Positions 18,164-26,354 of a stretch of DNA of 64,000 bases are shown piece after piece. This stretch comes from Polyangiaceae bacterium (GTDB taxonomy: Bacteria; Myxococcota_A; Polyangia; Polyangiales; Polyangiaceae). The notes under the pieces were generated by a model that searched no databases, was not told the DNA's origin, and saw only the letters and a program-made list of their open reading frames with translations. A program made the position numbers and the translations under genes. Every line of letters begins with the position of its first letter. The stretch's first letter is position 1. The stretch covers positions 3,038,001-3,102,000 of the forward strand of contig JADJRH010000001.1 of the NCBI GenBank assembly GCA_016712345.1, read 5' to 3'.

Positions 18164-19066
18164 ATGATCGCCGGTCGCTCTCGTCTTGCCGCGTTGTTGG
18201 TTGCCGCTGCCGGATTTGGCAACGTCGGCTGTCCGTCCACCGCACCCAAATCGCAGTTTCCCACCGCCGACGATGCGCTCGCTCGCATGAAGGCAACCTA
18301 TGCGTGCGTCAACGGCGTGCAGGGCCAAGCGAAAATCGACCACTTGTCCAAGCAGGGGCGCATTCGCGGCGACCTATTTCTTCTCGCTCAAAACCCCGAT
18401 CGCGTGCGTTTTGAAGTGGTGAGCCCCTTTGGTCCCACGCTGTTTCTGCTCACCAGCGACGGCAAAGAATTTCGCCTGCTCGATATCAAAAATAAGCAAT
18501 TTTTGTTCGGCCCCCCCAAGGCATGCAACCTGGCTCGAATGACGCAGGTGCCGGTGCCGGGCCACGCGCTTGTGTCCCTTCTGCGAGGTGAAGCGCCCGT
18601 TCTAACGCACACAGCCGATCAAGCGAATATCGCGTGGGACGAGGGAGGTTTTTACAAACTCCTCATCAACAGCAAACACAGCGCACTCGAAGAGGTACAC
18701 ATTAAAGTGTTGCCTTCGGACATCGATAAACCGTGGTCCGAGCAGCGCGTGCTCGTCACGGACGTGCGCGTCGCCCAAATGGGCGTCGATCTCTATCACG
18801 CTGAACTTTCAAACCACGAAGCGGCCAAAACCGCGCCCCCGCGCGTTGACGAGGACGGTATCGAACCCGACGTGCCGCCCACCGGAGGGCCCTGTGATTC
18901 ACCTCTTCCCCGCTCCATTCACATGAAAGTGCCGGGCTCTGAAGACGATGTGATCTTCCAATACAAAGACGGCGTGTGGAACCCGCCGGTGCTCGGTGAA
19001 GCCTTCACCCAGCAGGAGGCCGCGGGCGTAACAAAAGGGTTTGTTGACTGCAACGACGCCAAATAG
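18164..19066 (+). CDS. Lipoprotein of the LolA/LolB-like fold type
   Basis: A 300-residue predicted lipoprotein with signal peptide and lipobox (GFGNVGC, Cys about residue 23). The body resembles outer-membrane lipoprotein-sorting folds: a stretch starting GVQGQAKIDHLSKQGRIRGD, then RVRFEVVSPFGPTLFLLTSDG and FRLLDIKNKQFLFG, repeated amphipathic strands as in LolB/DUF4292 proteins. A role in lipid or lipoprotein handling at the envelope is inference. Its 3' end faces the SurA-like gene, with two GTGTAC hairpins between them. Confidence 0.55.
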   Translation: MIAGRSRLAALLVAAAGFGNVGCPSTAPKSQFPTADDALARMKATYACVNGVQGQAKIDHLSKQGRIRGDLFLLAQNPDRVRFEVVSPFGPTLFLLTSDGKEFRLLDIKNKQFLFGPPKACNLARMTQVPVPGHALVSLLRGEAPVLTHTADQANIAWDEGGFYKLLINSKHSALEEVHIKVLPSDIDKPWSEQRVLVTDVRVAQMGVDLYHAELSNHEAAKTAPPRVDEDGIEPDVPPTGGPCDSPLPRSIHMKVPGSEDDVIFQYKDGVWNPPVLGEAFTQQEAAGVTKGFVDCNDAK

Positions 19067-19142
19067 AGCGTTTTGCCCGATTGGGCACGTTGCGATTGTC
19101 GAAAATCTTCCACATCTACCGAATCGGCGCCCAGCGGCTCAA

Positions 19143-19215
19143 TGTGTACTCATTTGTGTACACGATCGAGTGCGAGCATTGGGCCGCCCGGAATTTTGTG
19201 TACTCATTTGTGTAC
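19143..19215. terminator. Duplicated GTGTAC-pair element
   Basis: The identical 19-mer TGTGTACTCATTTGTGTAC occurs at 19143-19161 and 19197-19215. Each copy has GTGTAC twice, 12 bp apart, and can pair as a 6-bp RNA stem with a TCATTT loop. The region lies between convergent gene ends. Termination or protein binding is inference. Confidence 0.5.
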
Positions 19216-19217
19216 GC

Positions 19218-20036
19218 TTATTTGCCGGCCGCCGCGTCGGTCGTTTTGATTGCCACAATGGTCACGCGTTGCCTCGCGTTCTGAAAGTACGCATCCAACG
19301 CCTGTGAAAGCCTGCCCGACACATACCAACGTTTGAGTTTGTCTCGCACCTTCTCAAAATCGCGATCGTCTCCCGCAAACGGCGTCATGCCGCTGCGATA
19401 CAGCGAAAGCAGATCCACATCATTGGGTTCGAGCATCGGCGCGATCATCCGATCCAAATAAATGCTCGCTCTGGCCTGCCGACGCAGCAGCGCGTCGAGT
19501 TCATCCGAGCTGATTCCTTCGGCAAGCGCCGCGGCGAGCAGCTTGTCCCGTCCTCCAACCCGCTGCTCCAACATCGCGCGTGCGCTTTCGGCTCGCGTTG
19601 CCACTTCACCCGGCTCCCTCTTTGGAAACGTCTCCAAGCCGGCGAGCAGCGTCTCGGCAATGTGCCGATCCAACGCTGCCCGCACGTGTCGATCTCGGTA
19701 CACAGCGCGGTCGGGATCGGGGTCGGCCAGCGCTTCAAGCCGAGCCTCAAACGCCAGTTCGCGCGCAAGCACAAACTGCGGTTTGCCCGCGCCACCCGTC
19801 TCGGGCGAATACCAACGAACCACGACGCGGTCGATCGTGATTGAACCCGGCGGATCCGCCGCTGTTGTCGAGTTGGGAGCGGCATTCGGCACGGCGCTTC
19901 CCGTGCCGGAAGAGGCTTGAAAAATCGAGCAGCCGAACCCCGACAAACTCACCGCAATCACGAAACCCGCGCGCCGCACTCGTTGAGTGTACACTCGTTT
20001 TGCAACGGTTCTCAGGCGCGTTGCGAAACAACTCAT
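19218..20036 (-). CDS. SurA-N/peptidylprolyl-isomerase-like lipoprotein
   Basis: An envelope lipoprotein with a lipobox near SLSGFGC. After a low-complexity Ser/Ala/Pro linker it contains an alpha-helical region typical of SurA/PrsA-type chaperone N-domains: REPGEVATRAESARAMLEQR, then a GISSDELDALLRRQARASIYLD segment, and a C-terminal KVRDKLKRWYVSGRLSQALD. No parvulin domain is present. The start is uncertain: ATG 20036 overlaps the divergent ATG 20035 of the next gene, so a downstream GTG (around 19990 or 19975) may be the true start, leaving a short intergenic region that contains GTGTACAC. Confidence 0.55.
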   Translation of the reverse strand: MSCFATRLRTVAKRVYTQRVRRAGFVIAVSLSGFGCSIFQASSGTGSAVPNAAPNSTTAADPPGSITIDRVVVRWYSPETGGAGKPQFVLARELAFEARLEALADPDPDRAVYRDRHVRAALDRHIAETLLAGLETFPKREPGEVATRAESARAMLEQRVGGRDKLLAAALAEGISSDELDALLRRQARASIYLDRMIAPMLEPNDVDLLSLYRSGMTPFAGDDRDFEKVRDKLKRWYVSGRLSQALDAYFQNARQRVTIVAIKTTDAAAGK

Positions 20037-21069
20037 GGCCCGTGCATCCAAGCTCACCATTTTTGCGGTCGCCACCTCGGCAGTCGCCGCACTGACAGCG
20101 CTTTTGCCAGCCCGAAGCCACGAGGTCGTCCCTCACGGCCCACATCAAAATGTCCGCGTTGGGCTGGTTTTCGATGTTGGGGGTCGCGGCGACAAAAGCT
20201 TTAACGACGCGGCCTATGAAGGAGTTGCCCGCGCCGCCGCCGAGTTGGGCGTGCAAGTGGAGCTGCTTGAACCAACGGGTGCCGAAGATCGAGAAGCTGC
20301 AATGCGCCTATTTGCCGCGCGCGGTTTCGATCTTGTGATCGGCGTGGGATTCATTTTCTCCACCGACGTAAACGTGGTTGCCCGCGCTTTTCCACAAACG
20401 CGTTTTGCGTGTATCGACTACGCGCCCCCCATGGACGGGGCTATTCCGCCCAACGTTTCGGGCCTCACATTTCGCGAAGAAGAAGGCAGTTTCTTGGTGG
20501 GCGCCGTCGCGGGCCTCACAACAAAGAAAAACCATGTGGGCTTCGTCGGCGGCATGGACATTCCGCTCATCCACAAGTTTGAAGCGGGATACCGCGCCGG
20601 AGTTCTGGCGGTCTGCCCAACGTGTGAGGTGCACTCGGCGTATGCGGGCACAACGCCTGAAGCGTTTCGAGACCCTGTAAAGGGGAAAGCCCTCGCTGTT
20701 TCGCAGATTTCGCAAGGGGCAGACGTGCTCTATCACGCGTCGGGCACCACCGGTCACGGCGTTTTTGAAGCCTCGCGTGACATGGGAGCCAAAGCGATCG
20801 GCGTCGATTCTGACCAATACGAAGAAATGCCCGGCACCGTGATCACAAGCATGATCAAGCGAGGCGACGTGGCGGTTTTTGAAACGGTAAAAGCCGTTGG
20901 AGAAGGCCGTTTTCAAGGTGGACTGAGATCGTTCGGCCTCGCCGATGACGGCGTTGGATATGTGAGCCAAGGCCCCCACGCCGACGCGATCAGCGACGAC
21001 GTTCGCGCGCAAGTTTCGGCCCTGGCCGATCGAATCAAACGCGGTGAACTCAAAGTCCCGTCAAAGTGA
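20035..21069 (+). CDS. BMP-family (PnrA/Med-like) substrate-binding protein
   Basis: About 344 residues. The N-terminus has a hydrophobic signal segment (LTIFAVATSAVAALTALL) and no clear lipobox. The body matches basic membrane protein/nucleoside-binding proteins: VGLVFDVGGRGDKSFNDAAYEG at the N-lobe, NVSGLTFREEEGSFLVGAVAG, VGFVGGMDIPLIHKFEAGY and IGVDSDQY in the hinge. These proteins deliver nucleosides to ABC importers, but no permease or ATPase lies adjacent. I chose ATG 20035 over an upstream ATG at 19987 because it begins nearer the signal peptide. Confidence 0.85.
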   Translation: MARASKLTIFAVATSAVAALTALLPARSHEVVPHGPHQNVRVGLVFDVGGRGDKSFNDAAYEGVARAAAELGVQVELLEPTGAEDREAAMRLFAARGFDLVIGVGFIFSTDVNVVARAFPQTRFACIDYAPPMDGAIPPNVSGLTFREEEGSFLVGAVAGLTTKKNHVGFVGGMDIPLIHKFEAGYRAGVLAVCPTCEVHSAYAGTTPEAFRDPVKGKALAVSQISQGADVLYHASGTTGHGVFEASRDMGAKAIGVDSDQYEEMPGTVITSMIKRGDVAVFETVKAVGEGRFQGGLRSFGLADDGVGYVSQGPHADAISDDVRAQVSALADRIKRGELKVPSK

Positions 21070-21107
21070 ACCTTGCAATGAGGACACATTTTTGACGAGT
21101 GAACAAT

Positions 21108-21125
21108 GTGTACACAATTGTGTAC
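21108..21125. terminator. GTGTAC-pair palindrome at convergent junction
   Basis: Contains the perfect 16-bp palindrome GTACACAATTGTGTAC (21110-21125) and two GTGTAC copies 12 bp apart. It lies between the convergent ends of the BMP-family gene and cdaR. Confidence 0.5.
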
Positions 21126-21140
21126 GCATCGGTTGCCGAG

Positions 21141-22082
21141 CTACCACTGCACGTACACTTTTTCAGGGACGATCTCCACGCTCGTCACCTTCGGCAAATC
21201 TACCAACACCTGCAAATAAGCGTTGCCGGGCTTGGTAATGTCGAGGCCCGCGGCCTTCGGTTCAACGCGAACTACCAGCGCCTCGGGGTCCACCGCCTGC
21301 AAGTCTTCGGCGGTGCCCTTGAGTTTCACCGTGACCGTGGCCGGCCGCACCGTTGCGCGAAGAACACCCACCACCTGAACCGGCAGCTTTGACAGCTCAC
21401 GGCTCACAAGCGCCCGCGCGATTTCCACCGTGGCAACAGCCGTATCCGACTCGTACGAAACGAGCGACGGCGGTCGATCTAAAGCGAGTTGCCGCTTGTG
21501 TACACCTTCGGCCAAGCCGCTCACATCAAACGGTACAGTGCGAACGAGCTGCATCACGTTCAACATCGATCGCGGTCCACGCGCGGTCACTTGCACCGGC
21601 TCCACCAACACAACGCCCTTCACCATGAGGCCGGGCGCGGGTTCACCCGTGCGAGAAACCTGGATTTGAACCTCTTTTTGAACAATATCGTCCCAGCGTG
21701 TTTCCACCGAAGATGGGTACATCTCGGAAACGCGCACACCCGTTGGCAGCGTCAACGTGCCCGCATCCAAATTGATTTGGCTTCCGCGTCCACTCCGAAG
21801 ATCAATCTGAAGCGAGCCGATGGCGTCACGCCTCAACGCGTCGAGCTGTGTACGCGGACCCTGCAAAATCACCGCAACCTGCGTGGGCAGTTGCGACAAA
21901 AGTTGGCGGTCCGGCGGCGCCGGCAACACCACAACATCCACTTCAACCGTGCGCTGCGCGCTCTCCGCTCCGTGAATAAATGCGTAAAGTCCGAGCGAGC
22001 AGACCAGCGAAAAAAGCTTTAACCAAAAGTTGTCGACGATGAGGCCTTTGAGCCGATCGCGCACTCTGCCGCCGACGCTCAT
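21141..22082 (-). CDS. cdaR: YbbR-domain protein, CdaA regulator
   Basis: A 313-residue protein with one N-terminal membrane segment (NFWLKLFSLVCSLGLYAFI, about residues 18-36) followed by three or so YbbR repeats outside the membrane (for example KEVQIQVSRTGEPAPGLMVKG-type units). In other bacteria the YbbR protein CdaR binds and regulates the diadenylate cyclase CdaA. Here the start overlaps the cdaA stop by 4 bp, supporting coupled synthesis and complex formation. Assignment rests on repeats, topology and gene order. Confidence 0.85.
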   Translation of the reverse strand: MSVGGRVRDRLKGLIVDNFWLKLFSLVCSLGLYAFIHGAESAQRTVEVDVVVLPAPPDRQLLSQLPTQVAVILQGPRTQLDALRRDAIGSLQIDLRSGRGSQINLDAGTLTLPTGVRVSEMYPSSVETRWDDIVQKEVQIQVSRTGEPAPGLMVKGVVLVEPVQVTARGPRSMLNVMQLVRTVPFDVSGLAEGVHKRQLALDRPPSLVSYESDTAVATVEIARALVSRELSKLPVQVVGVLRATVRPATVTVKLKGTAEDLQAVDPEALVVRVEPKAAGLDITKPGNAYLQVLVDLPKVTSVEIVPEKVYVQW

Positions 22083-23248
22083 GGCTCGTCTCCCGTGGGA
22101 CTGTCGTCTATTTCAGTGTTCACCGACAAAAAGGTTGAACGCGCGGGCGGCATCAACCGGCTTTCACTCCGCAGCACGACACTTTCGCTCATTGGCAAAG
22201 GTGTACTCGTTGCGGACGGTGGCACCGAATCGAGCCTCGTTCGCGGTTCCGCCGGTGAAGGAGGCGGCCTGTCAGAGTCGGCGGCGCGCGGTTCGGGCGC
22301 TCGGATTGTGCCCGGCAGAGCTTTGGGAGCGATCGAACGACCGTCACTTTTCGGCTCGACGGGCGGTGGAGTGGGCCGCGGTGTCGACGGAGTACCCCGC
22401 GGCGCTACGACAGACGCAAGAGAATCAATTTTGCCTTGTTTTGCAGGCGTTTTTGCTTTGCGATTGGGTCTGCCCAAAAGCCCCAAAAGCGCGCTGCGAA
22501 GCGATTCAGCATCGAGATTTTGCACGATATTGCCCGAAAAGCAGAAGCTGATCGTGCCGCGCTCTTCGCTCACAACCACCACAACCGCGTCGGTTTCTTC
22601 TGTGATCCCAAGGGCGGCGCGATGCCTCGAACCGAGCGCGTGATCCAAAATCTTTGTTTCAGGCATGGGAAAAAAAACGCCGGCCCGCGCAGCCTTCAGA
22701 TCGCGAATGAGAACTGCCCCGTCGTGCAACTTGTTCACCGACTCCGGCACGAAAAGGCTCACCAGCAGTTCTCGCGTGACCGCTGCATCGAGAACAATCC
22801 CTTCGCTCTTCGTAAATTCAAGAATGTTTGCGTCCTGCTCAAACGCGATGAGAGCGCCCATGCGGTGGCGAGCAAGCTCCGTTGCAGCGGCGACAACCTC
22901 ATCGATCACACGCGTTTCGCGCTCGCGGGCCGAGGAAAAAAACGCCCGCCCACCCATGCGAATGAGTGCGCGTCGAATGTCGTTCTGAAAAATCACCACC
23001 ACCAAAAGCACCACCGACGAGAGCAGCCACGACAGAAGGTTGTGCAATGTGGCAAGGCCAAAAACCTTGGATCCAAGGTAAATTAAAAAAACGATCGCGA
23101 GCCCCGCGGCCATTTGCATGGCACGCGTTCCGCGCACAACAAGAAGCGCGCGGTAGATCACGAACGCCACAAGTGCGACATCAAAGGCGTCGCGCAACAT
23201 CACCGTCGGCTGTCGCCACGACACCAGTCGGAGCAGGCCTTCAAGCAT
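22079..23248 (-). CDS. cdaA: Membrane diadenylate cyclase (c-di-AMP synthase)
   Basis: 389 residues. It has three hydrophobic segments in the first 90 residues, then a DisA_N domain with DGA (about 176-178) and GSRHRAALG (about 206-214), the two hallmark active-site motifs of diadenylate cyclases, which join two ATP into c-di-AMP. After about residue 262 comes a Pro/Ser/Arg-rich tail of some 125 residues that standard CdaA (about 275 aa) lacks; it may be a disordered interaction tail. It overlaps folP by 8 bp and cdaR by 4 bp, so the three form one operon. Confidence 0.93.
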   Translation of the reverse strand: MLEGLLRLVSWRQPTVMLRDAFDVALVAFVIYRALLVVRGTRAMQMAAGLAIVFLIYLGSKVFGLATLHNLLSWLLSSVVLLVVVIFQNDIRRALIRMGGRAFFSSARERETRVIDEVVAAATELARHRMGALIAFEQDANILEFTKSEGIVLDAAVTRELLVSLFVPESVNKLHDGAVLIRDLKAARAGVFFPMPETKILDHALGSRHRAALGITEETDAVVVVVSEERGTISFCFSGNIVQNLDAESLRSALLGLLGRPNRKAKTPAKQGKIDSLASVVAPRGTPSTPRPTPPPVEPKSDGRSIAPKALPGTIRAPEPRAADSDRPPPSPAEPRTRLDSVPPSATSTPLPMSESVVLRSESRLMPPARSTFLSVNTEIDDSPTGDEP

Positions 23249-24176
23249 TCGGCACCTGCTCTTTCAGTGGGAGCCGACCCACCGATGCTCGTTGTCCCGT
23301 GCGGGCGCTCTCGATCGCGGTCCACACATCAAGCGCCTGCCTGGCCTCTCGCACGTCGTGAACCCGAACCAATTTCACTCCCGCCGCGACGCTCGCAATC
23401 AGCGCGGCGATCGTTCCGCCGAGGCGTTCTGTTGCCGGCGCAAGCACGGAAGTTACTGCCTGCGGCCCCGCTCCCAATCGAGCCGCATGCGCAATAAAAG
23501 ACTTTCTACTTGGGCCGGATAGCACCGGAAAATCAAGTGTACACAATTTGCCAAGCCCGCCGAGAAGCTCCAGGGAGTGGGTTGCGTTTTTGGCAAACCC
23601 AAAGCCCGGATCGAGCACGATATTCTCCCGCGCAAGTCCCGATGCCATGGCTCGTTGCGCGGCGCCCTGCAGTTCGGCGATTACTTCTTCAACGACATTT
23701 GTGTACGCATCGTCGGGGGTGCTCGAAAACCCACGCATTTTCGACATCGACCCGCGGCAGTGCATCAAGATGAGGGCCGCTCCGTAGCGCTTGCAAAGAG
23801 CACCGAGCACCGATGCCTGAGTCGGGTCGACGCAGTTCACGATCGTTGCGCCCTGCATCAGCGCGTGTTCCGCAACGGCCGGCGAGGTCGTGTCGATGGA
23901 CACCAACGTGTTCAGCGTCGCGACCGACGCGACGACCGTTCCCAATCGAGCGATTTGCTCACCATCTGAAACGGTTTGCGAACCCGGTCGCGTCGATTCG
24001 GCACCGATGTCGATGATGTCGGCACCTTCACCGATCATCTGCTTGGCGCGTTCAATCGCGGCCTCATCCGTTGTGTACGCACCGCCGTCGGAGAATGAAT
24101 CGGGTGTGCGATTGAGCACCCCCATCACAAGCACGCGCGCACCGGAATCATTGATGAGTGCGCGCAGAGCCGACAT
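23241..24176 (-). CDS. folP: Dihydropteroate synthase
   Basis: 311 residues. This enzyme joins p-aminobenzoate to the pterin in folate synthesis and is the sulfonamide target. Motifs: VMGVLNRTPDSFSDGG at the N-terminus, IDIGAESTRPGS, and VLDPGFGFAKN, with IRARVHDVREARQAL-like C-terminal phosphate-binding region (LVRVHDVREARQ). The position directly before cdaA is a frequent order in deltaproteobacteria. The start lies about 190 bp from the divergent phosphodiesterase gene. Confidence 0.95.
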   Translation of the reverse strand: MSALRALINDSGARVLVMGVLNRTPDSFSDGGAYTTDEAAIERAKQMIGEGADIIDIGAESTRPGSQTVSDGEQIARLGTVVASVATLNTLVSIDTTSPAVAEHALMQGATIVNCVDPTQASVLGALCKRYGAALILMHCRGSMSKMRGFSSTPDDAYTNVVEEVIAELQGAAQRAMASGLARENIVLDPGFGFAKNATHSLELLGGLGKLCTLDFPVLSGPSRKSFIAHAARLGAGPQAVTSVLAPATERLGGTIAALIASVAAGVKLVRVHDVREARQALDVWTAIESARTGQRASVGRLPLKEQVPNA

Positions 24177-24362
24177 CCCTCGGAGCTAGCAAAATCTAAG
24201 CCGCAAAACAACAAATCCCCGGAACGTAACGATTTTCATTCAATTTTGTCGCCATCTTCTGCCCATCGCCAACGTCGGCGCGGGATTCGCATCAAGTCGC
24301 AGCGGATTCGGGGGATTTTCATCCGCTCCGCGGATCCTGATACGGTGCGCTCGAAGCCCACG

Positions 24363-26309
24363 ATGCTGCGCACCCGGATACGAGCAGGTGCGGTGGCAGG
24401 CCTGGTGATGAGCATCATTGCCGGCGTCCTGTTCACCGCGGTGGCGGTGGGCGACCTGTACATTGGTTGGCTCGCGCCGCACCTCGGCGCGCCCGCGCCC
24501 GTCACAATCCTCGTTCCCTACGGTCCCCGCATCATTCGAGATCGCGGTGACACGTCCCGCGTGATCTACGACCACATCCGCATTGTTGTGCCGCGGGGCA
24601 CAGTGCTTCGCGAGTCGAGCGACGATCACCGAGCCGTCATTGCTTTTGAATCGCTGCGTCGGCCGCCGAGTATTGGTCGGCTCCTCAGCACGTTCACGAT
24701 CAACGTTTTCGTCTGTCTGATGCTCACCGCTTATCTGCGGCGCTTTGGTCAGAGTCGCGCGCGCCTCTTTCGAACGCAGGCGGGCATTCTGGCGCTCGTT
24801 TTTTTCTCGTTGGTGTTTGCAAAACTGCTCCTGCTCTTCACGGCACTCCCAGAATTTTGGGTGCCCATGGCGGCATTGCCTCTGTGGGTTGCGCTCGTAT
24901 TTGATCGACGCACGGCGTTTCTGATCGAAGTAGCAGTGGCGTTCGTTGCCGCGTCGCTCCTTCGCTTTGACCTGATGCTGCTTTGTGTACTCTTGGCACG
25001 CGGGATCGCAGCGACGCTCCTCTTTTTCAATCGACGTCATCCTCGCCAGCAAATGATCATGGCGGGCGGACTTGCCGGACTTGCCGGCGCCGCGGCGTTC
25101 ATCGCACTCACGACAATGTTTGAAGGCCGCTTTGATCTCGCGGGAGATTTCTCAAAAGGCCTTGGATCGTATGTGCTCGCGTGCATCGGCGGTGGCCTCG
25201 GTGCCGGCGTGTTGGCGCGCGTGTTTCGCGATCCGGCGGAACGCGTGATGGGTCATGTGTCGCGCGAAAAGCTCCTCGACCTCACCGATCTCGAACAACC
25301 GCTTCTCAAAAAAATGGCAGCCGAAGCACCCGGCAGTTGGGAGCACGCCCGCGCAATGGCAAACCTCGCCGAGGCATCCGCCGCCGCGATCCACGCCGAT
25401 GCGTTGTTGACGCGGGTGGGCGCCTATTATCACGACCTCGGAAAAACCGTTCAGCCCAAGTATTTCATCGAAAATCTAACTGCCGGCGAGCGCTCTCCCC
25501 ACGAAGAACTGGAGCCCGACGTTTCGGCCGACGCGATCATGGCGCACGTGGTGATGGGCACCAAGATCCTGCGTGAAGGCAAGATCCCCGAGCCGATTGT
25601 TGAGTTTGCGTACACACACCACGGCACGCAGCTCGTTGAGTACTTCTGGCATAAGTGCAAAGAACAAGGAAATCCCAAAGAGTTGGGAGAGGACCACTTC
25701 CGTTATCCGGGGATGAAGCCGCAGACCAAAGAGACGGCGATCCTCATGCTCGTCGATTCAATCGAAGCTGCCAGCCGCACCATCAATCCGCCTGAACAAA
25801 AGAAGTTTGAAGAAATGATCCAGCGCGTCATTTTCACCAAGCTTCAGGCCGGTCAACTCGATGAGTCCGGGCTCACCATTGAAGACCTGCGCGTGATGAC
25901 AAGTCGCATGGCCTCAACCCTCGTGAACATGTACCACGGGCGCGTGAAGTACCCATGGCAGCGAGAAGCCACCGCAACGCCGCCTCCGTCTGCAGTGGCG
26001 CCCACGCAGCGCGGTCGAAACGGAACAACATCTCCCATTCCCGCGGCGAAGGGCGACACCTCGTCGAGCCGGCCAACCCTTCCAGCTCAAGAGCAACCCA
26101 CCAAGACCAGAACGCGCGCCTCCAAAAACGTGCTTGGAACAACGCTCAAAGAAGGCGAGTCGCAGGTTGAAACCGCACCTCCGCGTGAAGCTGAACTTGC
26201 CACCGTCCGTGAAGGTGAACTTGTGACGCGCGATCTCGGCGATCTCAAAACGATCGACATCGCGGGAAGCGCGCCGCCTGATGATGACTCGCCGGCTCGC
26301 CCCAAATAG
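24363..26309 (+). CDS. pgpH: 7TM-type membrane HD phosphodiesterase (PgpH-like, predicted c-di-AMP hydrolase)
   Basis: About 648 residues from ATG 24363. It has an N-terminal membrane segment, a shortened extracytoplasmic region, a block of membrane helices (roughly residues 110-290), then a cytosolic HD domain with SWEHARAMANLAEA, VGAYYHDLGKTVQPKYFIEN, the HVVMGTKI helix and TAILMLVDSIEAASR. This matches PgpH, which hydrolyses c-di-AMP. The extracellular 7TMR-HDED domain of classical PgpH is mostly absent. A Pro/Thr-rich C-terminal tail of about 120 residues follows. Facing cdaA across 186 bp, it completes a synthesis/degradation pair. A longer TTG-started form at 24246 seems unlikely. Confidence 0.85.
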   Translation: MLRTRIRAGAVAGLVMSIIAGVLFTAVAVGDLYIGWLAPHLGAPAPVTILVPYGPRIIRDRGDTSRVIYDHIRIVVPRGTVLRESSDDHRAVIAFESLRRPPSIGRLLSTFTINVFVCLMLTAYLRRFGQSRARLFRTQAGILALVFFSLVFAKLLLLFTALPEFWVPMAALPLWVALVFDRRTAFLIEVAVAFVAASLLRFDLMLLCVLLARGIAATLLFFNRRHPRQQMIMAGGLAGLAGAAAFIALTTMFEGRFDLAGDFSKGLGSYVLACIGGGLGAGVLARVFRDPAERVMGHVSREKLLDLTDLEQPLLKKMAAEAPGSWEHARAMANLAEASAAAIHADALLTRVGAYYHDLGKTVQPKYFIENLTAGERSPHEELEPDVSADAIMAHVVMGTKILREGKIPEPIVEFAYTHHGTQLVEYFWHKCKEQGNPKELGEDHFRYPGMKPQTKETAILMLVDSIEAASRTINPPEQKKFEEMIQRVIFTKLQAGQLDESGLTIEDLRVMTSRMASTLVNMYHGRVKYPWQREATATPPPSAVAPTQRGRNGTTSPIPAAKGDTSSSRPTLPAQEQPTKTRTRASKNVLGTTLKEGESQVETAPPREAELATVREGELVTRDLGDLKTIDIAGSAPPDDDSPARPK

Positions 26310-26354
26310 GCATTTCAGCGCGCACGCGGACCCGGTTGTTGATAGGTAGAAAAC

